Position numbers and translations under genes: made by a program
Assembly: GCA_002729015.1 (NCBI GenBank)
Contig: PBVO01000136.1
Coordinates: forward strand, 1 to 17,279
Direction: 5' to 3'
From: Candidatus Poribacteria bacterium
Lineage (GTDB): Bacteria; Poribacteria; WGA-4E; UBA9662
DNA: 17,279 nucleotides
Shown: positions 7,433-15,500 of the stretch, in pieces
Layout: every line of letters starts with the position of its first letter
Position numbering within the stretch: the stretch's first letter is position 1
Notes under the pieces: model-generated
Database searches by the model: none
Told to the model about the DNA's origin: nothing
What the model saw: the letters and a program-made list of their open reading frames with translations, nothing else

Positions 7433-7441
7433 ATTATAACA
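7433..7441 (-). promoter_or_regulatory. Extended -10 promoter for phnC-phnE
   Basis: Read on the minus strand, TGTTATAAT covers 7441 down to 7433: a perfect TATAAT with the TGn extension. The -35 region is poor, as often seen with extended -10 promoters. The transcript would start near 7426, giving a leader of about 20 nt before the phnC ATG. No Pho-box-like direct repeat was seen nearby. Confidence 0.55.
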
Positions 7442-7575
7442 TTTTGACTAAAAATATTGGTATAGACTTTGGTTAGAACAGTTCGTTTACTTGAAGAATC
7501 AAAACTAATATCAGTGGACAACATTTTTTAGATATGCTAACATTTGTGGCTAACAATCCGTTTCGGTGAATGATC

Positions 7576-8724
7576 ATGGATGATGCAGTTAAAAACATCA
7601 CGGGGCAAGTCGAAGTTATTTACGAGAAGGCGATTTCTGAACTTGATCAAAAAGAGGGCCAGCTTGATGAGCAAATTGGACGACTGTCTCAAAGAAAAGA
7701 GTCATTGAGCCAAAAGCGCCATCAAGTCAACCGGATCCGAGATCAGATTGGTAATTTAATGGCCGAGATAGCTGAGGCTGAACGACAACATGACCACGTC
7801 GCTGGACAGAAAGCTGAGTTAGATCAGGAAATTGATGATTTAACCCTGGAATTGAAAGACTTGAAACGACATGCAAGACGAGCCCAAACTCGGTTGGAAA
7901 ATGCAAAAGTCGAAAAACGAGAAAAATACCAGGAGCTTGCTGCCATTATTGAAAGATTTGGTAGTGTGAAAAGTGCTCTACCTGAAGCCTTTGTGTCGGG
8001 ACTTAAAGATAATATTAGTGAGGCATCCACACCTGTTGCTGACCAACGACCCTCGACTCCTAATTCCTACGACATCTCTGATTTGTCAGATATTGATGAA
8101 GGTACTATTTTGGAGGAGGATCTTGAGATCGAAAGTGAAGATAATAAAGAAAGTTTTTCTTCAATAGATGATGACTTTGGGGTAATTGGTGACGAGGAAG
8201 AAGACTTCTTCGTTGATGATAACGAGGAATTTCTCGATGAGGATGAAGATGAGATAGCAATACCGAGCGAGCGTGAAGAAGAAACAGACGTCGACAGAAA
8301 TAGTAAAAATGACACTCTAACAGACCATGATCCATTAGTTGATATCGATTTTGGTGGGATCGATGGTGATGAGAGTGAACTGACTGAATTTGATGATAAT
8401 TTGAATGACTTAATGCCTCTAGAGGAAGAATCTGAGCTAGGTGCTAGTACCGATGATCTTGATGCATTGTTTTCTCAGGTTGAACTAGAGGGAAGAGAAA
8501 CCCCAGAGGAATTAGAAGCCTTGGAACGCGGAGACTTGCTGGTGGAAGACGAGACAGATGTGAGTGCGGGAATCCAAGATTTCGCTCAGTTCGAGGATGA
8601 ACTTGACGATGCCCCTGAGCTGCTAGATGGAAGCGAAGAGCTAACTCCCAAAACGGCTCGCACACCTAGAAAGCGACGTAAGCTTCTAGAATCGTATCTG
8701 GATGATGTAACACAAACTCAATAA
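7576..8724 (+). CDS. Hypothetical protein, N-terminal coiled coil and acidic disordered C-terminus
   Basis: I do not recognise a family. The 382-residue protein starts at ATG 7576, with GGTGA (7565-7569) 6 nt upstream; the ATG at 7570 directly abuts that site and is less likely. Residues about 10-128 are a continuous heptad-rich coiled coil (blocks such as QLDEQIGRLSQRKESLSQKR and AELDQEIDDLTLELKDLK). Residues about 150-355 are very rich in Asp, Glu and Ser, with runs such as GDEEEDFF and DEDEDE, and are probably disordered. A short basic patch, TPRKRRKLLESYL, lies close to the C-terminus. No signal peptide or membrane helix is seen, so it is probably cytosolic. It is 44 nt upstream of rpsT on the same strand and may be cotranscribed with it. 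The coil implies oligomerisation, and the acidic region could bind basic partners such as ribosomal proteins or mimic nucleic acid. Both ideas are inference. Confidence 0.7.
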   Translation: MDDAVKNITGQVEVIYEKAISELDQKEGQLDEQIGRLSQRKESLSQKRHQVNRIRDQIGNLMAEIAEAERQHDHVAGQKAELDQEIDDLTLELKDLKRHARRAQTRLENAKVEKREKYQELAAIIERFGSVKSALPEAFVSGLKDNISEASTPVADQRPSTPNSYDISDLSDIDEGTILEEDLEIESEDNKESFSSIDDDFGVIGDEEEDFFVDDNEEFLDEDEDEIAIPSEREEETDVDRNSKNDTLTDHDPLVDIDFGGIDGDESELTEFDDNLNDLMPLEEESELGASTDDLDALFSQVELEGRETPEELEALERGDLLVEDETDVSAGIQDFAQFEDELDDAPELLDGSEELTPKTARTPRKRRKLLESYLDDVTQTQ

Positions 8725-8738
8725 AAACAAAAAACGGA

Positions 8739-8750
8739 AAGTTTAAACTT
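8739..8750. repeat. 12-bp palindrome just before the rpsT ribosome binding site
   Basis: AAGTTTAAACTT is a perfect 12-bp palindrome ending directly before AGAGGTGA (8751-8758), the rpsT Shine-Dalgarno site. It could be a DNA-binding dyad or, in RNA, a weak structure near the ribosome site. It is AT-rich, so chance is possible. Confidence 0.4.
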
Positions 8751-8768
8751 AGAGGTGAAATATTAAGT

Positions 8769-9041
8769 ATGGCGAACAGACCATCAGCTTTCAAACACAT
8801 ACGAGCAGATAAGCGGAAGGCAGTTGTCAACCGAAGACGATTGTCTGCTCTTAGAACGGCCATTAGGAAAACGAAGTCTGCCGTCTCAGACGGAAACTTG
8901 GAGCAAGCCCAATCATTATACCGAGAGGCGTCTTGTCAACTAGATCGAGCTGTTGGCAAAGGGGTCATTAAGAAGGGTACAGCTAATCGTCAAAAATCCC
9001 GTTTGGCTATCAGCATTAATAAGCTATCGGCCAGCGCATAG
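8769..9041 (+). CDS. rpsT: Small ribosomal subunit protein bS20
   Basis: This 90-residue protein is a primary 16S rRNA-binding protein of the 30S subunit. It opens with the standard MANRPSAFKHIRADKRKAVVNRRRLSALRTAIRK and contains the family block REASCQLDRAVGKGVIKKGTANRQKSRL. The helical, Lys/Arg-rich composition and length are normal. AGAGGTGA (8751-8758) precedes the ATG by 10 nt, a slightly long but usable spacing. It lies 44 nt after the acidic coiled-coil gene. A 12-bp palindrome adjoins the ribosome site, and a long hairpin lies downstream. In E. coli, S20 represses its own translation; whether that applies here is not visible. Certain. Confidence 0.98.
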   Translation: MANRPSAFKHIRADKRKAVVNRRRLSALRTAIRKTKSAVSDGNLEQAQSLYREASCQLDRAVGKGVIKKGTANRQKSRLAISINKLSASA

Positions 9042-9064
9042 TTAATTTTACTCTCAGCCAGTAA

Positions 9065-9100
9065 ACGACCAGCCCGCGGACTAGTCTGTGAGCTGGTCGT
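9065..9100. terminator. Long hairpin between convergent rpsT and the SCP2-like gene, probable terminator
   Basis: ACGACCAGC (9065-9073) pairs with GCTGGTCGT (9092-9100). After one C/A mismatch, a further six pairs (two of them G-U) follow at 9075-9080 with 9085-9090, leaving a CTAG loop. On the + strand, GGTTTT follows, a short T-run, so termination of rpsT is plausible. No T-run follows on the minus side. The right arm lies inside the last codons of the minus-strand SCP2-like gene. Confidence 0.6.
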
Positions 9101-9509
9101 AGTGGTTTTGGGGGTCAATCTGGTATGTCTGATAGTGTTCTGGATAAAAACGGATAGCTGCTTTTATGAGTGGAACTAATGTCATGATTCTAGCTAGTGA
9201 ACCCACCGGTACAATCTGGCGCTTGGTAATTGCTTCCATTACATTAATATCTCCCATCCAGAAATAGTGCGCTACATCTCCTGACATTATTAGCTCAACA
9301 TCTGGGTTTTCTATCCTTTGATTGAGCAAGATCGACTGCTCTCCGTTTTCTGTCGTCAAACCAATTGTGGCTGTGGGGGTGGTGAAGGTAAACTGGACCC
9401 TGAATTTTTGTTTCCCTAGCTGCTTTTGGGTTTGCTTGTCTTCACGCAGGTGCATAAACATACCACCGATACAAGCATAAAGCTGATCAGCAGTTTCAAA
9501 GATCGCCAC
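9081..9509 (-). CDS. SCP2 sterol-binding-like domain protein
   Basis: This 142-residue single-domain protein resembles the SCP2 sterol/lipid-transfer fold. It has an N-terminal helix, then beta strands (QFTFTTPTATIGLTT, QSILLNQRI), and the characteristic segment NPDVELIMSGDVAHYFWMGDINVMEAITKRQIVPVGSLARIMTLVPLI, in which a repressed-signal strand is followed by the hydrophobic pocket helices. It would bind a fatty acyl chain, sterol-like lipid or other hydrophobic ligand in the cytosol; the ligand cannot be read from sequence. The start is GTG 9509, only 3 nt after the stop of the upstream sugar isomerase-like gene, with a weak ribosome site, so translation is probably coupled. Its last codons form one arm of a hairpin shared with rpsT. 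Family call fairly sure. Confidence 0.78.
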   Translation of the reverse strand: MAIFETADQLYACIGGMFMHLREDKQTQKQLGKQKFRVQFTFTTPTATIGLTTENGEQSILLNQRIENPDVELIMSGDVAHYFWMGDINVMEAITKRQIVPVGSLARIMTLVPLIKAAIRFYPEHYQTYQIDPQNHYDQLTD

Positions 9510-9512
9510 TGG

Positions 9513-10367
9513 CTAAAAATTTAGTCCTGCTTGTTGCCAAACTTTATCCAGGGAGTCAATAGTCGCTTGCAGAGCTTGCTCCGGTTCCATTTCTCTTAGC
9601 TTCTGACTAAAAGGTTCAACAGCCACTGGCCCTTGATAGCCCACTTCTGACAAAATTCGGAAAAATTGTCCTAGAGGAATCACACCTGTTTCGGCCGGTA
9701 AACACCTCACATTATCGATCTGGTCTTCGACATCAATATTACTTGGTGCATCATTGACATGTACATAGACGATATCACTAGCGTAGAGATGAGAAAGATC
9801 CGATAACGTCGATTGAGCGGTGTACCAATGCCAAGTATCTAATAATAACCCAATATTACCAGTTCCAATAGATGCCGCTAAACCGCGCATTCCATCCATT
9901 GTATAAACAAATCCGTGTTTGGCATTTGCTCGACTAGTTCGAGGACCAATAAATTCCAAACCTATCATGTGGCCATAATCAGCCAAAATTTCCCCGATCG
10001 GACGAAAACGACTGACGTGAAAATCCCAGTTTTCTTGATAAGTCTTTTCACTAGAAGCAGGTGGAATCCAGATAGCAGTACGAAAACAACCAAGGTCAGC
10101 CGCCAAAGCTGCGATTTCTGGAAGGTGGGACAATTTCTCCCGATACTCTTCTTCCGGTGCATTCCAAGTGATAGGGAAAGTCCAGCTACCCATCTTAATT
10201 CCATCCCATAACTTTTTCACTTCTTCGATGGATTGTTCCTCAGCTATTTTTTGGGCTTCATAAATATTGAGATCTAGCCCTTCAAAACCAAACTGCCTAG
10301 CATAGGCTAAGCCTTGTTTCATATCTGCGGCAACACCAATAGCACCAGGACTTAAATTTTTGAACAT
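9513..10367 (-). CDS. Sugar phosphate isomerase/epimerase-like TIM-barrel enzyme
   Basis: This 284-residue protein belongs to the xylose isomerase-like TIM-barrel (AP endonuclease family 2) superfamily. Candidate metal ligands lie at the ends of successive strands: Glu138 (GLEFIGPR), Asp177 and His180 (LLLDTWHWY), His203 and Asp206 (VHVNDAP), and Glu251 (AVEPFS). This pattern fits a divalent-metal isomerase or epimerase acting on sugars, inositols or 2-keto sugar derivatives. The exact substrate cannot be assigned, since this family includes many carbohydrate-degradation enzymes of unknown specificity. AGAGGA (10374-10379) lies 6 nt before the ATG at 10367. It is the first gene of a two-gene operon with the SCP2-like gene, and a clear promoter lies about 70 bp upstream. 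Confidence 0.88.
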   Translation of the reverse strand: MFKNLSPGAIGVAADMKQGLAYARQFGFEGLDLNIYEAQKIAEEQSIEEVKKLWDGIKMGSWTFPITWNAPEEEYREKLSHLPEIAALAADLGCFRTAIWIPPASSEKTYQENWDFHVSRFRPIGEILADYGHMIGLEFIGPRTSRANAKHGFVYTMDGMRGLAASIGTGNIGLLLDTWHWYTAQSTLSDLSHLYASDIVYVHVNDAPSNIDVEDQIDNVRCLPAETGVIPLGQFFRILSEVGYQGPVAVEPFSQKLREMEPEQALQATIDSLDKVWQQAGLNF

Positions 10368-10438
10368 TTTCTATCCTCTGATTTATTCGAAAAGAACCTG
10401 ACTTTCAATACGAGTCAATGCTTCTCACACTCTTGTCG

Positions 10439-10467
10439 ATTCTATCAAATCGTGCTACTTACGTCAA
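10439..10467 (-). promoter_or_regulatory. Sigma70-type promoter for the isomerase-SCP2 operon
   Basis: On the minus strand, TTGACG (10467-10462) and TAGAAT (10444-10439) are 17 nt apart; TGA before the -10 also fits an extended -10. The transcript would start near 10432, with a leader of about 65 nt. A small inverted repeat, TACTT-ACGTC-AAGTA (10456-10470), overlaps the -35 box and could be an operator half-site pair. Confidence 0.65.
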
Positions 10468-10572
10468 GTAATGGCGCAAGACTTTTCGGCACCATTTCTC
10501 CTATTTCTAAGAGTTATATTTGGTTATACTAGACATTAATTCTTCCTGTAATTCAATATAATAAAGAACGCA

Positions 10573-12489
10573 GTGGAAAAACAAGAAAAGCTATATTCGG
10601 TCAGTTTACGTAGCGTACTGATAGGACTCTTATGTGTCATCTTACTTTGTCTAGTTACACCGTATAACGATTATTACTTACGGGGCACTTTCGTTTCTGG
10701 AAATCATTTTCCTATCGGTGCATTCTTTCTATTTTGTTTGCTATCTTTGCTAACTGCAATCTGTCACTTCAACAAATTTCACTGGAAATTATCGCCCTCA
10801 GAATTAATCACTATTTGGTGTATGATGACGGTTGCAGCAGGTATTCCTTCTGCGGGGTTCATTCGTTATCACTTGTGGATGTTGGTTTCGCCTTACTACT
10901 TTGCCACCCCAGAAAATGACTGGAAATCTCTATTTTTTCATTATCTGCCAGAATCTGTCATGGTGGTAGACCCAAAAGCTGTCAAGTATTTTTATGAAGG
11001 GCTTCCGACAGGGAAACCGATACCTTGGATATTCTGGGTAAAGCCCGCGTTAGCTTGGTGTTTATATGCCTTCCTAACATTTACCAGTCTTACTTGCCTG
11101 AGCGTAGTTTTACGAAAGCAATGGGTTGAACACGAGCGATTCGCATTCCCTTTAGTTAAACTTCCAGCCGAAATGTCAGCTGTACCAGCCATCGGGAAAC
11201 AAATAAACTCCTTTTTTCGAACCCCGTCAATGTGGATAGGTGCAGCTTTTCCAGTCCTAATTCATCTACTAAATGGTCTGGAACGCCATTTTCCTAATTT
11301 GCCGTCAATTCCTCTTCATTTCAATTTAGATACACTGCTGGTTGATAAACCATGGTCTGCGATGCGGCCAGTCTCAATCATGGTTTACCCTTCTATTATT
11401 GGTTTTACATACCTTTTATCACTAGATGTGTCGTTTTCCTTCTGGTTTTTCTATCTGATCTATAAATTGCAAAGTACTATTGTGCTAGCCAGTGGAGTTT
11501 CTTTCAGCGGTTGGACACTAGCTAACCGCCAAGAAATGGGTGGATATATTGCTTTGGTTATTTTCGTGTTTTGGCTAGCTCGCAGACATATATGGAGCGT
11601 AATTACAAAAGCACTCGATCTTCAAAACAAGATTGATGATAGCAATGAACCATTAACTTACCGCTGGGCATTAATTGGACTTATATTGACTACTTATTTG
11701 ATTGCTTTAATGAGTTCGATGATTGGTCTTTCTTTCTGGTTGGCAATCAGTGTAATGGTTTGTTTTTATATGATGGCAATTGTGCTAACCTGGATGGTAA
11801 CTGACGGAGGTTTTCTATTCCTGTTAGCTATTTTTCGTCCTTCGGATTACCTGATGGTAGCCTTCGGTTCTTCTAATTTCAATCCTAGGAATCATACGAT
11901 CTTAACTTTTGAAAAGACGATGATGTTCGACTTACGAGAATTTATTATGCCACATGTCATGAATGGTTTTAAAGCGAGTGATCCTGTTCGACTACATAGG
12001 CGGAAGTTAATGGGGGTAATGTTTTTATCCATGCTCGTTGGATTGATAGTCGCATACTATGCAGGCTTAATGACCTGGTATAAAAAGGGTGGCAACAACA
12101 TGGGGTACTGGCCTGATCCAGAACCATGGAATCGGTTAGTTACTTATATTAACTTCCCAAAGGAAACTGACTGGTTAGAGCTTTCTTTTGTTGGAATTGG
12201 TACGACATTTATGGGGTTGCTGATTTTCATGCGCTATCGTTTCCTTTGGTGGAGGGTTCATCCTTTGGGGTATGCGATGACAACGAGTTGGGCCCCATTC
12301 ACAATGTGGTCATCTTTCTTTATTGGTTGGTTTAGCAAAACGATAATTCTAAGAATAGGCGGAATCAAGCTCTTTCGCCAATTTCAGCCTTTTTTCTTGG
12401 GTATGGTCTTCGGTGAAACTATGATTGGCGGAGTCTGGATTATTATCGGCTTATTTACAAAAATTAGCTACCGGTTAATGCCGGGATAA
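10573..12489 (+). CDS. Polytopic membrane protein, DUF6785/DUF6784-type
   Basis: This 638-residue integral membrane protein has about a dozen hydrophobic segments. The N-terminal part (MEKQEKLYSVSLRSVLIG, then a helix to about residue 30) and the block LSPSELITIWCMMTVAAGIPSAG (about 73-95) match DUF6785-type proteins. The C-terminal part (MRYRFLWWRVHPLGYA, then FFIGWFSKTIILRIGG) matches the DUF6784 region. Members are common in uncultivated Poribacteria- or Latescibacterota-like genomes, often near sugar-degradation genes, and resemble oligopeptide-type transporters in overall plan, but no transport substrate is established. It starts at GTG 10573 with a weak ribosome site (AAAGAA). TATACT (10525-10530) could be its -10 box, but no good -35 accompanies it. 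It is divergent from the isomerase operon, with about 205 bp between, and convergent with the giant repeat gene. Topology firm; function unknown. Confidence 0.82.
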   Translation: MEKQEKLYSVSLRSVLIGLLCVILLCLVTPYNDYYLRGTFVSGNHFPIGAFFLFCLLSLLTAICHFNKFHWKLSPSELITIWCMMTVAAGIPSAGFIRYHLWMLVSPYYFATPENDWKSLFFHYLPESVMVVDPKAVKYFYEGLPTGKPIPWIFWVKPALAWCLYAFLTFTSLTCLSVVLRKQWVEHERFAFPLVKLPAEMSAVPAIGKQINSFFRTPSMWIGAAFPVLIHLLNGLERHFPNLPSIPLHFNLDTLLVDKPWSAMRPVSIMVYPSIIGFTYLLSLDVSFSFWFFYLIYKLQSTIVLASGVSFSGWTLANRQEMGGYIALVIFVFWLARRHIWSVITKALDLQNKIDDSNEPLTYRWALIGLILTTYLIALMSSMIGLSFWLAISVMVCFYMMAIVLTWMVTDGGFLFLLAIFRPSDYLMVAFGSSNFNPRNHTILTFEKTMMFDLREFIMPHVMNGFKASDPVRLHRRKLMGVMFLSMLVGLIVAYYAGLMTWYKKGGNNMGYWPDPEPWNRLVTYINFPKETDWLELSFVGIGTTFMGLLIFMRYRFLWWRVHPLGYAMTTSWAPFTMWSSFFIGWFSKTIILRIGGIKLFRQFQPFFLGMVFGETMIGGVWIIIGLFTKISYRLMPG

Positions 12490-12518
12490 TTACTAAGTTA
12501 TCTATTTTTAGACGCTTC

Positions 12519-15500
12519 TTATTTGAATATAGTGACAATTTGCTTGTCGTATGCCTGGGTTCGCCCATTATCGATAAGTATCAGCAAAATATACCTACCA
12601 TTTGGACAGAGGTCTCCATTGGTATTGCGACCATTCCAAACTTCCACGTTGTTGCCTATGCGTCGTTCAGATTTATCTAATAGGGTAATTATTTCTCGAC
12701 CGTACAAGTCAAAAAATTTCACTGTTACTTGAATACTGTTTTCTCTTTGATCGGGAGGAGCTATAACCTGATAAGTAATAGTCAATTGATTACTTTCAGT
12801 GTTGAAAAATAAAGGTGGGCTACATCGAATATTCTGAATGATTAATTCTGAAGAATTGGGAGATGACTGATCACTCGTCATTAACGCAAATGTACCGAAA
12901 TGATTAATCTTTGACTCAACAAAAAGGTTGGTTGTATCAACCCGGCTTGAAATTGGCAACCAGTCTTTGCTAAAGCTATCCCAAAAATAGAGACCTAGTT
13001 TGGATGGCTCAAAATCAGATGTAATTGTTGAGCGATAGTCAAAGACCATCTGGATGGAGCGTTTGGCTAACAGTTGCAGTGGTGTAATCTTGATCACCGG
13101 GGTTACCCGTTTAGCTTCGGCTTTCATTCCAGGGGATTCAATAATTTCAACTTTGATTTTTACGTCTTTGGGAAACGCATTCTTTGGTACATTTAGATAA
13201 ATACCAGCGGGGCTCCTGATTTCACCACCACTACTGGAGATTTCTTTTTGGTAAGGGTGAACTTGGATTGGTATTTCAGTCGAAATACCTGCTGAAGCGA
13301 CAATCAAAAGGCCTTCACCAGTGAAAATGGTATCGAGTATAACTAACGAATCTGTTGATCTGACACGGCCTATATTGCCAGTAAGTTTCCAACTCGGTCT
13401 AACATTGACTGAGTTGCCAAACGTATCTTTTCCTACCACTATCAACTGATAAGAAAAACCTGAAACCAACTCATAAGGGTGATTCCGCTTGGCTATTGGC
13501 TTTTCATTTGGTTCTATCAATGAAACGAAATCAGCCTTTAATGTTGCCAATTGATTTGGAATAACTTCGAATGATACTTGAGTGGTAACTGGTTGAACAG
13601 TGTTTATCGTTTCGTAGACTAATTGGTATATACCAGCTTGGTCAAAGCTTTTTTTCCAAACCAGCTCATTGGTATTACTTGACGACAGTACTAATTCTGT
13701 TTTTTCTAAAACCAGATCATTTTGAAGTATAGTAGCTTGAATAGGAAATAGATTAGATGCCGAAATTCTATTATCGAAATTGTCAAGACCGACCAATAAA
13801 ACCTCTAGGTTTTCCCCGGCTGTTAATAACTTATCTGTTAGTGAAGCCTTTAATCGTTTGATAGATCCAGGTCTAACTACAATGCTAATAGTGTTTGTTA
13901 GTCCAGCTTGTCGTATTGTCAAACCAGTTTGGCCAGCTTTTTGAGCCCAAAAGGCAAAAACACCTTCTGCCGATTGTTTTTCTGCTTGATCTATTTGGCC
14001 AACAATGGGGTTTGTCAGTATGAAAGTTGGTAATTCTGAATTAATGTCATCTTTCGATAATAAATTCCCGTATTGGTCAATTATACGATAATGAATCAGT
14101 TGGTATTCTCCAGATGATAAATTTAACTCATCAGGTAAAAGTTCATTCGATTGATCAGATAAAGACATAATCAATTGAGAAGGACCAGACGGATTAAGTT
14201 CAATGTCAATGGGTTCTGATTCAATGTTATCACTCTTAGCCAAGAGACGTACTGTCTTTTGCTTTGTAGGAGGGTAATATATCCACTCACCATTGTTGTC
14301 CTCCACAATTCCGTCTGTTACTTGGAACAGGATCGGAAATTTTTGATGGTGATAATGCAGATCATCATCAGGGAATAATTGGTTCTGATGATTATACCCT
14401 CGTATAGTAAGTCCAATTGGTTGGCCAACCGTTGGCATATCTGATTCCAGTGTAATTTCCAATCGTTCCAAACGGCCAATATCCGATACTAATGTAACTT
14501 TAGTTTGCCCACGACCGTAGGGCGTCGTAACATTCACATGTCCTAAAGTACTGTTAATCATTCCAACGGGAATTACCTTAGGTTCAAATAGGCCGCTCGG
14601 ACTGATAGTACCAATATCTCCACTTACTGACCAAATTGTTGTGTCAGATGGGTCATTGATTATTTGATTGCCAAAGTTATCAAACAGACTGAGTCGGAAT
14701 TGTTCTGCTGACGCCGGTTGGAAAGTGTCTGATCGCAGGGACAAGACCGATGGTTCAATTTGGATCTTGGTTGGAGTTCCAGGGACAACTGACAGGGTTA
14801 AATTTGCCGTCTGGATTGGTGAGAACACTTCACAGAAAACCTTGATTTCCGTGGCTTTTGTTGGACGGATGCTAACTACACCATCAGGTAAATTACGAAT
14901 TTCGACCTGTGGGTCGGTGCGCCACTCAGCATTTTTTACCACAGACAATAAATCCTTAGAATCATAAATCGATGATTCAATGCCTACTAACAGGATCTCA
15001 TTTCCAGCTGTAACCGTTTGGCTACTCAAAGTACTCAGGAATTTAATTTTCAAGGTGGGTGGTTTCTCTGTAAGGCTCACATGGAGCGGCCAAAATGCCC
15101 TTAGGCCTCCATGTTTAATCCATAATTGACAGTAGCCTGGAGAAGTAGCTTCAAAAATCATTTTATTGTCTTGGTTGACAATAGATCCAATTGCTGGTTG
15201 TACCGACCAATCAGGTTGAATAGCCATTTCTCGACCATCCACTGTTATGCCAATCGCGTTTACAGGTAATATTTGATTAACTTCAACAACTCTGGTATCA
15301 GCTAGAATCCGAATGCCTTTAAGCCGGTCTGGTTTTAGATAAACAGTCGCGGTCGCTTGGTGGCCACTATCAAGTTCGGCTATTACTTGAAAAGATTGAT
15401 TCAGCTCGAGATTTTTGGGACTAAAAACTGTTAACTGACCGCTATTACTCAATCGAATTACTGAATCAATTGGGGATTCAGATAATAATTGCCAATTAGG

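Noticed and set aside
7408..7569. Pho-box or a + strand promoter between phnC and the coiled-coil gene
   Set aside because: No pair of Pho-box direct repeats is visible. TTGACT (7444-7449) is followed by TATAGA only 11 nt later, too close for a normal promoter.
8067..8335. Two overlapping minus-strand frames opposite the acidic coiled-coil gene, rich in Ser or His
   Set aside because: They are mirrors of the Asp/Glu-rich codons on the + strand; low-complexity shadow frames with no start signal.
9915..10211. Plus-strand frame of 98 codons opposite the isomerase-like gene
   Set aside because: It lies over the conserved TIM-barrel gene and has no upstream signals.
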